64,000 bases of DNA from contig CAZSMX010000006.1 in the NCBI GenBank assembly GCA_964608325.1, forward strand, positions 1-64,000. The letters run 5' to 3'. The DNA comes from CAZRVH01 sp964608325. Lineage in GTDB: Bacteria > Patescibacteriota > Gracilibacteria > Peribacterales > Peribacteraceae. This document shows, one piece after another, positions 57,992 through 64,000 of this stretch. Under the pieces are notes generated by a model. That model was not told where the DNA came from and did no database searches. It worked only from the letters and a program-made list of their open reading frames with translations. The translations under genes and the position numbers were made by a program. Position 1 is the first letter of the stretch, and each line of letters starts with the position of its first letter.

Positions 57992-58020
57992 TTTACACTA
58001 TTTTACTGTGGTGATATACA
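57992..58020 (+). promoter_or_regulatory. promoter of the first Nudix-fold gene
   Basis: TTTACA (57992-57997) and TATACA (58015-58020) are 17 bases apart, and the spacer ends in GGTGA. The same arrangement is found at 58656-58684. Confidence 0.6.
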
Positions 58021-58069
58021 CGGCGTCCGGTTTTTTGCATCAGCGCCTCAATAAAGAATGGAGTTGAAT

Positions 58070-58555
58070 ATGGTGGAGAAACGTCTCGACACGGGGTTGA
58101 TCCTTGTCACGAAACATAATGGGAAAAAGACCGCGTTGCTCATGCAGCGCATGGAAGATGAAGGCACGAAGGATTGTTCCGTCACGTGTTTCGGTATGTG
58201 GCGTCCCGACGGCAAGACGCCTCTGGCGAAGGGGGATCCTCGGTTCCTTAACATCATCAGTAATGCCAACGCCTTATTCGGCCACGATGTCGGGGAAATG
58301 GTCCTGCGGAATATCCATAACGCGCGGCTCGTCGTCGAAGACGAAACGGAAACAGTGCATTTGCAACTGTATGCACTGGAACTGGATGTGCCAAAGGAAG
58401 CATGGCCCGAACGCACCGTTCCCGTCACCCGGGAAACCAGGATCGCCGTCCGCCAGAACAACGAAGAAGATCTCAAAGTCGGACCCGATACCTACTTCAT
58501 GGCCATCCATGGAAAGGAGGCGCTGGAAAAAGCTTTCCATCTCTTCGCTGCATAG
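58070..58555 (+). CDS. Nudix-fold-like protein, degenerate Nudix box
   Basis: I prefer the ATG at 58070 (MVEKRLDTGLILVTK), which has GGAG 6 bases upstream; the ATG at 58058 is also possible. The 161-residue protein has the beta-strand order of the Nudix fold (LILVTKHNGKKTALLMQR), but the box where REXXEE is expected reads HDVGEMVLRN, so catalysis is unlikely. It is the first of three tandem genes of similar size with Shine-Dalgarno sequences. Confidence 0.55.
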   Translation: MVEKRLDTGLILVTKHNGKKTALLMQRMEDEGTKDCSVTCFGMWRPDGKTPLAKGDPRFLNIISNANALFGHDVGEMVLRNIHNARLVVEDETETVHLQLYALELDVPKEAWPERTVPVTRETRIAVRQNNEEDLKVGPDTYFMAIHGKEALEKAFHLFAA

Positions 58556-58592
58556 CGGCGTAACTGCTTGGAACCCTTAAAAGCCGGAACGC

Positions 58593-58618
58593 GGCAGACC
58601 TCCGGGTCTGCCGTTTTT
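58593..58618 (+). terminator. intrinsic terminator
   Basis: GGCAGACC (58593-58600), a TCCG loop and GGTCTGCC (58605-58612) are followed by GTTTTT. Confidence 0.85.
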
Positions 58619-58655
58619 CCATGCGAAAAGTCAGGGAAAGTTCTCTCTTAGACCC

Positions 58656-58684
58656 TTTACAGGAAAAGGCCACGGTGATATATC
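58656..58684 (+). promoter_or_regulatory. promoter of the second Nudix-fold gene
   Basis: TTTACA (58656-58661) and TATATC (58679-58684) are 17 bases apart, and the spacer ends in GGTGA as at 57992-58020. The leaders that follow both contain CGGTTTTT. Confidence 0.6.
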
Positions 58685-58760
58685 GCGCGAACGGTTTTTC
58701 ATTAATCTGTTCATTTTTCATATCCGGTTACGGAAGCATCGCACAAAAGGAGTGTTCCCA

Positions 58761-59243
58761 GTGTCCGCCAAGTTTAAAGTCCGTTTGCTCGTCATCTGCG
58801 CTTCGTCCGGCGAGGGCGCGTTCGCGTATCTGAAGAGAAAGTCCGACGGTACCCACAGTCTCACCTACAGCGAGGATGTCGGCAGCCGATCCGAAGGGGA
58901 AGAGTGGGTCAAGCGACAGTTGCGCGAATCGTTTGGTCGCCGCGACGCCGAACGCCTCATGGAACGGAGCGAATCGTTCTTCATCATCGACGAAAATTCG
59001 ATGGAGTTGAACTTCGGCGTTCTCGTTCCCCATGGTCAGATCCCGAATGCGATCGGGGCATGCAAGAAAAAGACGCCTCATTTGCTCGAAGCCGTGGCAC
59101 GCGACGTAAAAATCGCGGCGCCGGGCGAAGAGTACGACGGAGCCGGCCTGTACATGTCCGCGGCCGCCATCGCCGTCATTCAAAAGACGGCCGAGAAGTT
59201 TCGCCCGAAGCAAGCCGAACGTCGAGTTCCCGCAACCGTATAG
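58761..59243 (+). CDS. Nudix-fold-like protein, second of the cluster
   Basis: I choose the GTG at 58761, because AAAGGAG lies 8 bases upstream. The 160-residue protein has the strand pattern KVRLLVICASSGEGAFAYLKRK and a helix EEWVKRQLRESFGRRDAERL where the Nudix helix would be, but the Glu pair is incomplete. An active site is therefore doubtful. It could be a ligand-binding or regulatory version of the fold. Confidence 0.55.
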   Translation: MSAKFKVRLLVICASSGEGAFAYLKRKSDGTHSLTYSEDVGSRSEGEEWVKRQLRESFGRRDAERLMERSESFFIIDENSMELNFGVLVPHGQIPNAIGACKKKTPHLLEAVARDVKIAAPGEEYDGAGLYMSAAAIAVIQKTAEKFRPKQAERRVPATV

Positions 59244-59286
59244 CTGCCTGCCCCCACGGGTCAGGCGGCCGAGAAAAACCAACCCC

Positions 59287-59312
59287 CGCCAGACCCATGC
59301 GTCTGGCGGATT
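59287..59312 (+). terminator. terminator-like hairpin
   Basis: CGCCAGAC (59287-59294) pairs with GTCTGGCG (59301-59308), followed by GATTTAATA. The T run is weak. Confidence 0.55.
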
Positions 59313-59318
59313 TAATAA

Positions 59319-59346
59319 TGGACAATATTTTCTATGAATGTAGAAT
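59319..59346 (+). promoter_or_regulatory. promoter of the third Nudix gene
   Basis: TGGACA (59319-59324) and TAGAAT (59341-59346) are 16 bases apart. The leader is about 50 bases long and ends with a Shine-Dalgarno GAGGTG. Confidence 0.5.
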
Positions 59347-59400
59347 ATCCATTCCGTAGTTCTTTCGCAGTATCAGTAACCCTTTTGAAGAGGTGTAATC

Positions 59401-59916
59401 GTGGCCAAAAAACGAGGTTCGGGTTTGGTTCTCACGTCTCATCATCCGAAGCTTGGATATTTCGCTCTCCTGAGCCGGCGGGGAACATACAATTGGGAGA
59501 AGATGGAGCCCGAAAGTTTCCCGGGTGCCTGCCAAGTGACGTGCCACGGCGGGCTGGAAGGTGACGAGAGTTTCCGTGAAGGTCTCTTCCGCGAAGCGGA
59601 GCAGGAACTCGGACCGCAGTTCGCGAACGCGTTGCGTCTCCACGAAGGCGAGCTGAGGGAAGTCGGCCACAAGGACGATGACCGCGCTGAAGTCGTCACC
59701 GAAGGATTGCACGTCGACTACGAGCTGATCGAAATGATTTTCGCGGATCGGGGTTCGGAAAAATTCGTTCCGTGCACGGTGGAACAGGCCCGGACTATCC
59801 GGATTCTCCATCCCAAGGAAGACAGGGTCAAAGGCGTCACCGACGGAAGCATCGCGATGTTCGGGGATGAAATGGAGGCCGTCGTCCAGGCGCTGGACGA
59901 CATCGTGGGTTCTTGA
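59401..59916 (+). CDS. Nudix hydrolase with intact box
   Basis: The GTG at 59401 has GAGGTG 5 bases upstream. The 171-residue protein has a complete Nudix box: Gly in CHGGLEGDE, then a 7-residue spacer and REAEQELG. The surrounding strands match the two upstream genes in style (GSGLVLTSHHPKLGYFALLSR). It is the only one of the three predicted to be active. A terminator follows. The three genes may act on the same nucleotide or signal; this is inferred from context. Confidence 0.78.
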   Translation: MAKKRGSGLVLTSHHPKLGYFALLSRRGTYNWEKMEPESFPGACQVTCHGGLEGDESFREGLFREAEQELGPQFANALRLHEGELREVGHKDDDRAEVVTEGLHVDYELIEMIFADRGSEKFVPCTVEQARTIRILHPKEDRVKGVTDGSIAMFGDEMEAVVQALDDIVGS

Positions 59917-59948
59917 AGAAGCGAAGCCATATACTACGGAGAAACAAC

Positions 59949-59984
59949 GGGCGGCAATTCCATGCGAGTTGCCGCCCTTTTTAT
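59949..59984. terminator. strong terminator between convergent genes
   Basis: GGGCGGCAA (59949-59957) pairs with TTGCCGCCC (59969-59977), followed by TTTTTATTT. It ends the third Nudix gene and overlaps the end of the SEC-C gene on the other strand. Confidence 0.85.
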
Positions 59985-60514
59985 TTCCTCTTTTTGCCCA
60001 GGCAGCACTGTTTGTATTTTTTCCCGCTGCCGCAGGAGCAGGGATCGTTGCGTCCCGGCGCTTCCTTTGTATTCCTGATGGTTCCGGCTCCGAAACCGCT
60101 CATGACTTCCTTCACGTTCCTGCGGATTTCCTTTCCCGTCGCGTGTGCCGGGGCGACCTTTTCCAGGACGTGCTGCTTCACGCCTTCCAGGAAACCCTTG
60201 TCCGTCGCGCTCACGCCGCCTGTCGCCATATCCATGCGTACGTCTTCCGGAAGGGTTGCCAGCAGGCTTCGCATTCCTTCCTCGGTCAGTCCGGCAATGT
60301 CCACCAAGCTGCCGGAAGGCAAATGCAGGCGCGCCCTCTGTTCCGCATCCGCTCCATCGCCCTTGGATAGCTCTGTGAGAAGATTCTCGATGCCCTCGGC
60401 ATCCAGTCCCGATATATCGATCTTGCTTCCCTCCGGAAGATGCAGTTTCAGTATCCGTTGCGCCAAATCGTCTCCTAACGCATCGTGGCCCGGGGTTTCC
60501 GTCTGATTCTCCAT
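59981..60514 (-). CDS. SEC-C motif protein with an internal repeat
   Basis: The 177-residue protein ends with a SEC-C zinc motif (NDPCSCGSGKKYKQCC), as at the C-terminus of SecA, where it binds zinc and SecB or the ribosome. Residues 20-50 and 62-92 are two copies of the same unit (LHLPEGSKIDISGLDAEG and LHLPSGSLVDIAGLTEEG). There is no signal peptide. It may be an adaptor for a SecA- or chaperone-like partner; that is inferred from the motif only. Confidence 0.75.
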   Translation of the reverse strand: MENQTETPGHDALGDDLAQRILKLHLPEGSKIDISGLDAEGIENLLTELSKGDGADAEQRARLHLPSGSLVDIAGLTEEGMRSLLATLPEDVRMDMATGGVSATDKGFLEGVKQHVLEKVAPAHATGKEIRRNVKEVMSGFGAGTIRNTKEAPGRNDPCSCGSGKKYKQCCLGKKRK

Positions 60515-60538
60515 GAAAAAGTGGGAAAGTATGCGATG

Positions 60539-60691
60539 TTACTCCTTTCCGTTATCGCAACAAGTCTCGCAGAGCGTGCCGCACACCGTGCAATGTTTCT
60601 TCAGCCTGCGCTCCTTCAATTCGCCGCCGCAGACGTAGCACTTGTCTTCGATCGAGCAGGCCGGGTCGTTTACCGGAAGAGTTTCCACCAT
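60539..60691 (-). CDS. small zinc-ribbon protein
   Basis: I start at the ATG at 60691 (MVETLPVNDPACSIED); the longer frame has no support. The 50-residue protein has three CxxC-type pairs (CYVCGG, CTVCGT, CETCC) and probably binds zinc. It overlaps the membrane protein gene before it by 22 bases, so the two form one transcript. Confidence 0.6.
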   Translation of the reverse strand: MVETLPVNDPACSIEDKCYVCGGELKERRLKKHCTVCGTLCETCCDNGKE

Positions 60692-60873
60692 GTGAGCAGC
60701 AGGGAAACGCCGGTCAGGATGAAGAACGACGCGACGATGTAGGCGAGGAGTTCCGGTGCTTCGATGATCGCGAGTCCGAAGACGATGCACACGATGCTCA
60801 AAAGCAGAAGCCACGAACGAGCGGCAGACGATCCCTTTTCGTACGGTTGCCTGGGGCGCATGAGAAACCACAT
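60670..60873 (-). CDS. small two-helix membrane protein
   Basis: I start at the ATG at 60873, because TATGAT (60885-60880) ends 6 bases before it. The 67-residue protein has a basic N-terminus and two membrane helices (WLLLLSIVCIVFGLAII and YIVASFFILTGVSLLLTWW). It is the first gene of a pair with the zinc-ribbon protein and runs divergently from ogt; the two -10 boxes are 44 bases apart. Function is unknown. Confidence 0.6.
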   Translation of the reverse strand: MWFLMRPRQPYEKGSSAARSWLLLLSIVCIVFGLAIIEAPELLAYIVASFFILTGVSLLLTWWKLFR

Positions 60874-60940
60874 GAACCGATCATAGCATAAATCGTCCGC
60901 GTTTGTTTGATTGCGTATTTCTACGGAGTAGGATGAAAGC

Positions 60941-61411
60941 ATGCAAATGTTCAGGACGTACGTCGATTCGCCAATCGGGCGCGTGCGCATCAGCGGCACG
61001 GAGCGCGGCATCACCCACGTGGATTTCGCGGAGGAAAAGGAAGCGCCGATGGATACTTTGCCCCCGTCCTTCCTGCTCTGCGTCGCGCAGCTCCAGGAAT
61101 ATTTCGACGGTTCCCGCAAGGCGTTCGATTCGCTCCCGCTCGTTTTGCGCGGGACGGAGTTCCAGCTGAAGGTGTGGGAAGCGACGTCGGACGTCCCTTT
61201 CGGGGAGACGGTCCATTACGGCGATATCGCGAAGGCAATCGGACATCCGGATGCGGTCCGCGCGGTCGGAACGGCATTGGGCAGGAATCCCCTGTGCCTC
61301 ATCGTTCCGTGCCATCGCATCCTTCCCAAGGGCGAGAACGGGGGAGGGTATGCCTGGGGCTTGGAGAGGAAAGAGTGGTTATTGAAGCATGAAGCGGCCA
61401 AAACGGCATAG
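60941..61411 (+). CDS. ogt: methylated-DNA-protein-cysteine methyltransferase
   Basis: This protein removes alkyl groups from O6 of guanine to its own Cys. The 156-residue protein has the active-site motif IVPCHRI (C124), the helix-turn-helix with PFGETVHYGDIAKAIGHPDAVRAVG, and GGGYAWGLERKEWLL at the C-terminus. Length is normal. TAGGAT (60929-60934) ends 6 bases before the ATG, another predicted leaderless mRNA. Confidence 0.93.
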   Translation: MQMFRTYVDSPIGRVRISGTERGITHVDFAEEKEAPMDTLPPSFLLCVAQLQEYFDGSRKAFDSLPLVLRGTEFQLKVWEATSDVPFGETVHYGDIAKAIGHPDAVRAVGTALGRNPLCLIVPCHRILPKGENGGGYAWGLERKEWLLKHEAAKTA

Positions 61412-61427
61412 AAACGGCCATTTTCGA

Positions 61428-61456
61428 TTGATTTTCGGCCTTCGAGAGCCTATAAG
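61428..61456 (+). promoter_or_regulatory. promoter of typA
   Basis: TTGATT (61428-61433) and TATAAG (61451-61456) are 17 bases apart. The predicted start is near 61463, directly before the hairpin listed next. Confidence 0.55.
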
Positions 61457-61462
61457 GGTGGC

Positions 61463-61485
61463 TCCCGATTTCGGGATGCTTTTTT
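61463..61485 (+). promoter_or_regulatory. hairpin with T run at the 5' end of typA
   Basis: TCCCGA and TCGGGA form a short stem near 61463-61476, followed by six T at 61480-61485 and then the typA ATG at 61499. It may end the ogt transcript, or it may sit at the 5' end of the typA mRNA as an attenuator or protective hairpin. Confidence 0.45.
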
Positions 61486-61498
61486 GACCCTCTTTCGT

Positions 61499-63310
61499 AT
61501 GGAAATCCGCAATATCGCCATTATCGCCCACGTCGACCACGGCAAGACGACCCTCGTCGATGCCCTTCTCAAGCAAGGAGGCGCCTTCAACGACCACGAA
61601 GCGGTGGGGGAATTGATGATGGACAGCAACGATCAGGAGCGTGAGCGCGGCATCACCATCTATGCGAAGAACTGCAGCATCCGTTACAAGGATACGATCA
61701 TCAACATCGTCGATACGCCGGGACATGCCGACTTCGGATCCGAAGTGGAGCGCATCCTGCGCACCGTCGACTGCGTGCTTCTCCTCGTGGACGCGCAGGA
61801 AGGTCCGATGCCGCAGACGAAGTTCGTGTTGAAGAAGTCGTTGCAACTCGGCATCCGCCCCATCGTGGTCATCAACAAGATCGACAAGCCCGCCGCCCGC
61901 CCGATGAAAGTGGTCGACATGGTCTTCGACCTCTTCGGAGCCCTCGGCGCCAACAACGAACAGTTGGACTTCCCCTACGTCTTCGCCATCGCCCGCGAGG
62001 GAATCGCGAAGAAGAACCTGGAAGACGAGTCCAAGGACCTTACGCCGCTCTTCGAACTCGTTATGCAGCACGTGAAGCCCGCGGAGCAGAACCTCACGGC
62101 GCCGTTCCGCATGCAGCCCAGCTCCCTCGGATATGATAACTTCGTGGGACGCCTCGCCATCGGACGCGTGTTCGAAGGAGTCGCGCACGTCGGTGACGCC
62201 GTGTTCGTGAAGGCCGAAGGAAAGGAAACGCGCCGCGGCAAGATCACCAAGATCTTCAAGTACCAGGGAATGAAGCGCATGGAAGCGCAGGAAGCGAGCG
62301 CCGGCGACATCCTCATCCTCGCCGGAATCCCGGACATCTACGTGGGAGAGACGATCACGACCGATGAGAACGTGGAGACGTTGCCCGCCATCCGTATCGA
62401 TCCTCCGACCGTCACGATGACGTTCCTCGTCAACGATTCCCCGTTCGCGGGCAAGGAAGGAAAGCTCGTCACCACCCGCCACATCCGCGAGCGCCTCTTC
62501 AAGGAGAAGGAAACGAACGTCGGACTCGAAGTGGCCGAAGTGCCCAACAGCGATTCCTACAAGGTATCCGGACGCGGCGAGCTCCACCTCTCGGTGTTGC
62601 TCGAGCAGATGCGCCGCGAGGGATTCGAGATCCAGGTGTCGCGCCCGCAGGTGATCATGCGCGACGGACCGAGCGGAAAGGAGGAGCCGATCGAGCAGGC
62701 GATCATCGACGTGCCGGAATCCAACGCCGGAACGATCATCGACATGATGAACAGGCGCAAGGCCGAACTCGTCGACATGCGCACGGAGGAAGGACACACC
62801 CGCATCGAATTCAAGGTCCCGACGCGCGGACTCCTCGGTTTCCGCGGAGACTTCATCATCGAGACGCGCGGCGAGGGAATCCTGAACCACTCGTTCCTCG
62901 CGTACGAACCGTACAAGGGTGACCTGCCGGGACGTTCCCGCGGCTCCATGATCTCCATGATCGCCGGCGAGGCGATGGGATTCGACCTGTGGAAGCTCGA
63001 GGAGCGCGGCAAGCTGTTCATCGTCCCGCAGACGAAGATCTACGAAGGCATGATCGTCGGCGAGAGTGCCAAGGACCAGGATATGGTCGTGAACGTCACC
63101 AAGGGAAAGAAGCTCACGAACATGCGCGCCTCCGGAAGCGACGAAGCCACCAAGCTCACGCCGATCAAGCCGATGAGCTTGGAGGAAGCGTTGGAATACA
63201 TCGACGAGGATGAACTCGTCGAGATCACGCCGACGTCCATCCGCCTGCGCAAGAAGCTCCTCACGGAAAACGAGCGCAAGCGTGCAGGAAAGAGCGCTGC
63301 ATCGGAATAA
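61499..63310 (+). CDS. typA: ribosome-associated GTPase TypA/BipA
   Basis: TypA is an EF-G-like GTPase that acts on the ribosome in assembly and stress. I use the ATG at 61499 (MEIRNIAIIAHVDHGKTTL). The 603-residue protein has G1 AHVDHGKTT, the switch DQERERGIT, G3 DTPGHADFG and G4 NKIDKP, the domain II beta barrel, and the C-terminal BipA part with FRGDFIIETRGEG. Length is normal. Confidence 0.96.
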   Translation: MEIRNIAIIAHVDHGKTTLVDALLKQGGAFNDHEAVGELMMDSNDQERERGITIYAKNCSIRYKDTIINIVDTPGHADFGSEVERILRTVDCVLLLVDAQEGPMPQTKFVLKKSLQLGIRPIVVINKIDKPAARPMKVVDMVFDLFGALGANNEQLDFPYVFAIAREGIAKKNLEDESKDLTPLFELVMQHVKPAEQNLTAPFRMQPSSLGYDNFVGRLAIGRVFEGVAHVGDAVFVKAEGKETRRGKITKIFKYQGMKRMEAQEASAGDILILAGIPDIYVGETITTDENVETLPAIRIDPPTVTMTFLVNDSPFAGKEGKLVTTRHIRERLFKEKETNVGLEVAEVPNSDSYKVSGRGELHLSVLLEQMRREGFEIQVSRPQVIMRDGPSGKEEPIEQAIIDVPESNAGTIIDMMNRRKAELVDMRTEEGHTRIEFKVPTRGLLGFRGDFIIETRGEGILNHSFLAYEPYKGDLPGRSRGSMISMIAGEAMGFDLWKLEERGKLFIVPQTKIYEGMIVGESAKDQDMVVNVTKGKKLTNMRASGSDEATKLTPIKPMSLEEALEYIDEDELVEITPTSIRLRKKLLTENERKRAGKSAASE

Positions 63311-63359
63311 AGCATCGCACAAGCCAAAATCCGGTTGTGTTGGTGTATGATTTGGTGCG

Positions 63360-64000
63360 ATGTTCCACTCGTTGTCATCGGACGAAACGCTCATCCGTCT
63401 CGGAAGTTTCCGCGAGGGATTGGACGACGCGTCCATTGAGTTGAAGCGCAAGGAGCACGGATGGAACGAATTGCCCCATAAGAAGAAGAGTTTGATTCTC
63501 CTGTTCCTGCGCCAGTTCCAGGATATTTTGGTGTATATACTCATTGCGGCGCTCTTCCTGTCCATCGCATTGCGCGTGCTGGAAGGCTCCGGATCCTGGG
63601 AGGAGAACGTCGATATCGGCGCCATCCTGGCGATCCTGATCCTTAACGCGGTCCTCGGGTTCGTGCAGGAGTACCGCGCGGGGAAGGCGCTCGAGAGTTT
63701 GCAGCAACTGACGTCCCCGCATGCCCGCGTGCGCAGGGCCGGCCGCGAGATGCTCATAACGTCCCGTGAACTCGTTCCCGGAGACATCGTCATCGTGGAA
63801 GCCGGCGACCGCATCTCCGCCGACGGACGCATTTTGGAATTGTCGCATGCCGAGGCGGACGAATCGAGCCTGACGGGCGAGAGCTTGCCGGCCGGGAAAA
63901 CGAGCGATGCCGTATCGCGCGATGCGGGGATCAGCGATCAGAAGAACATGCTCTTCGCAGGAACCCTCGTCACCCGCGGTTCCGCGGAGTACGTCGTTAC
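63360..64000 (+). CDS. P-type cation ATPase, N-terminal part (cut by window end)
   Basis: The reading frame is open to the end of the window (213 codons). It has an N-terminal cytoplasmic domain (EGLDDASIELKRKEHGWNEL), two membrane helices (about 52-70 and 86-103, with NAVLGFVQEYRAGKALE), and the actuator domain with VPGDIVIVEAGDRISADGR and the TGES motif. The phosphorylation site DKTGT would lie further on. The sequence style is that of Ca2+-type (P2) ATPases. TATGAT (63346-63351) ends 8 bases before the ATG. Confidence 0.9.
   Translation, partial: MFHSLSSDETLIRLGSFREGLDDASIELKRKEHGWNELPHKKKSLILLFLRQFQDILVYILIAALFLSIALRVLEGSGSWEENVDIGAILAILILNAVLGFVQEYRAGKALESLQQLTSPHARVRRAGREMLITSRELVPGDIVIVEAGDRISADGRILELSHAEADESSLTGESLPAGKTSDAVSRDAGISDQKNMLFAGTLVTRGSAEYVV

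Noticed and set aside
60692..60871. The 60-residue N-terminal extension of the zinc-ribbon protein.
   Set aside because: It is a frame-shifted reading of the small membrane protein gene at 60670-60873, which has a leaderless promoter and clear membrane helices.
1..64000. CRISPR array, insertion sequence, integrase or rRNA operon.
   Set aside because: I saw no regularly spaced identical repeats, no transposase or integrase motifs and no rRNA-like sequence on either strand.

Overview
The window reads as a chromosomal segment of a small-genome bacterium of the Candidate Phyla Radiation (Patescibacteria), most likely in or near the Peregrinibacteria/Peribacteria. This is inferred, not proven. 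The evidence is a long S10-spc-alpha ribosomal cluster with no rpmD (L30) gene, many short orphan membrane and Cys-rich proteins, isolated glycolysis and pentose-phosphate genes (tpiA, rpiB-rpe, pyk-eno), pilT and dprA without biosynthetic operons, and many proteins without obvious relatives. TGA is used as a stop (for example infA, secY, ftsH), so the code is standard and UGA-recoding lineages are excluded. Most of the window is GC-rich; a clearly AT-rich block lies at about 52.5-56.15 kb.

Layout. 0-2.1 kb: a DoxX membrane protein, a small orphan, then about 1.3 kb without a convincing gene but with two good minus-strand promoters and two minus-strand terminators, probably an RNA locus. 2.16-11.0 kb: rplC-rplD-rplW-rplB-rpsS-rplV-rpsC-rplP-rpmC-rpsQ-rplN-rplX-rplE-rpsZ-rpsH-rplF-rplR-rpsE. 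11.0-15.8 kb: three genes on the opposite strand (SLH-CAP secreted protein, acidic protein, 997-residue giant) sit exactly where rpmD is expected. 15.9-24.0 kb: rplO-secY-adk-map-infA-rpmJ-rpsM-rpsK-rpsD-rpoA-rplQ-rplM-rpsI. 24-30.4 kb: small regulators, a TPR glycosyltransferase, an orphan response regulator, Nudix, cupin and a trypsin-like protease. 30.4-30.7 kb: three tandem tRNA-Thr(CGU) units, two of them disrupted. 30.9-37.6 kb: dprA, tpiA, an SPFH protein, rpiB-rpe-DUF192 lipoprotein, ftsH. 37.8-51.4 kb: tRNA-Leu, membrane proteins, a second NMP kinase, pyk-eno, an RlmI-like methyltransferase, ligA, pilT. 51.5-56.1 kb: a TrmB-type regulator fused to a membrane sensor, a methyltransferase, a histidine kinase with the same sensor, and a half-size EamA transporter. 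56.2-64 kb: polX, three tandem Nudix-fold genes, a SEC-C protein, ogt, typA, and the start of a P-type cation ATPase.

Expression signals are the most coherent theme. More than twenty isolated genes have a sigma70-like -10 hexamer ending only 6-9 bases before the start codon, which predicts leaderless mRNAs. The ribosomal genes instead have pyrimidine-rich leaders without a Shine-Dalgarno sequence, several made of CCCTAA-like repeats. A small third group (the 24.1 kb HTH gene, the 58-59.4 kb Nudix cluster, the 51.6 kb regulator) has true Shine-Dalgarno sequences.

The best candidates for something new are the TrmB-TM-sensor-TM protein with its histidine-kinase counterpart, the three-gene insertion at the L30 site, the disrupted tRNA-Thr array, the unannotated RNA locus upstream of rplC, and the translation-initiation pattern.
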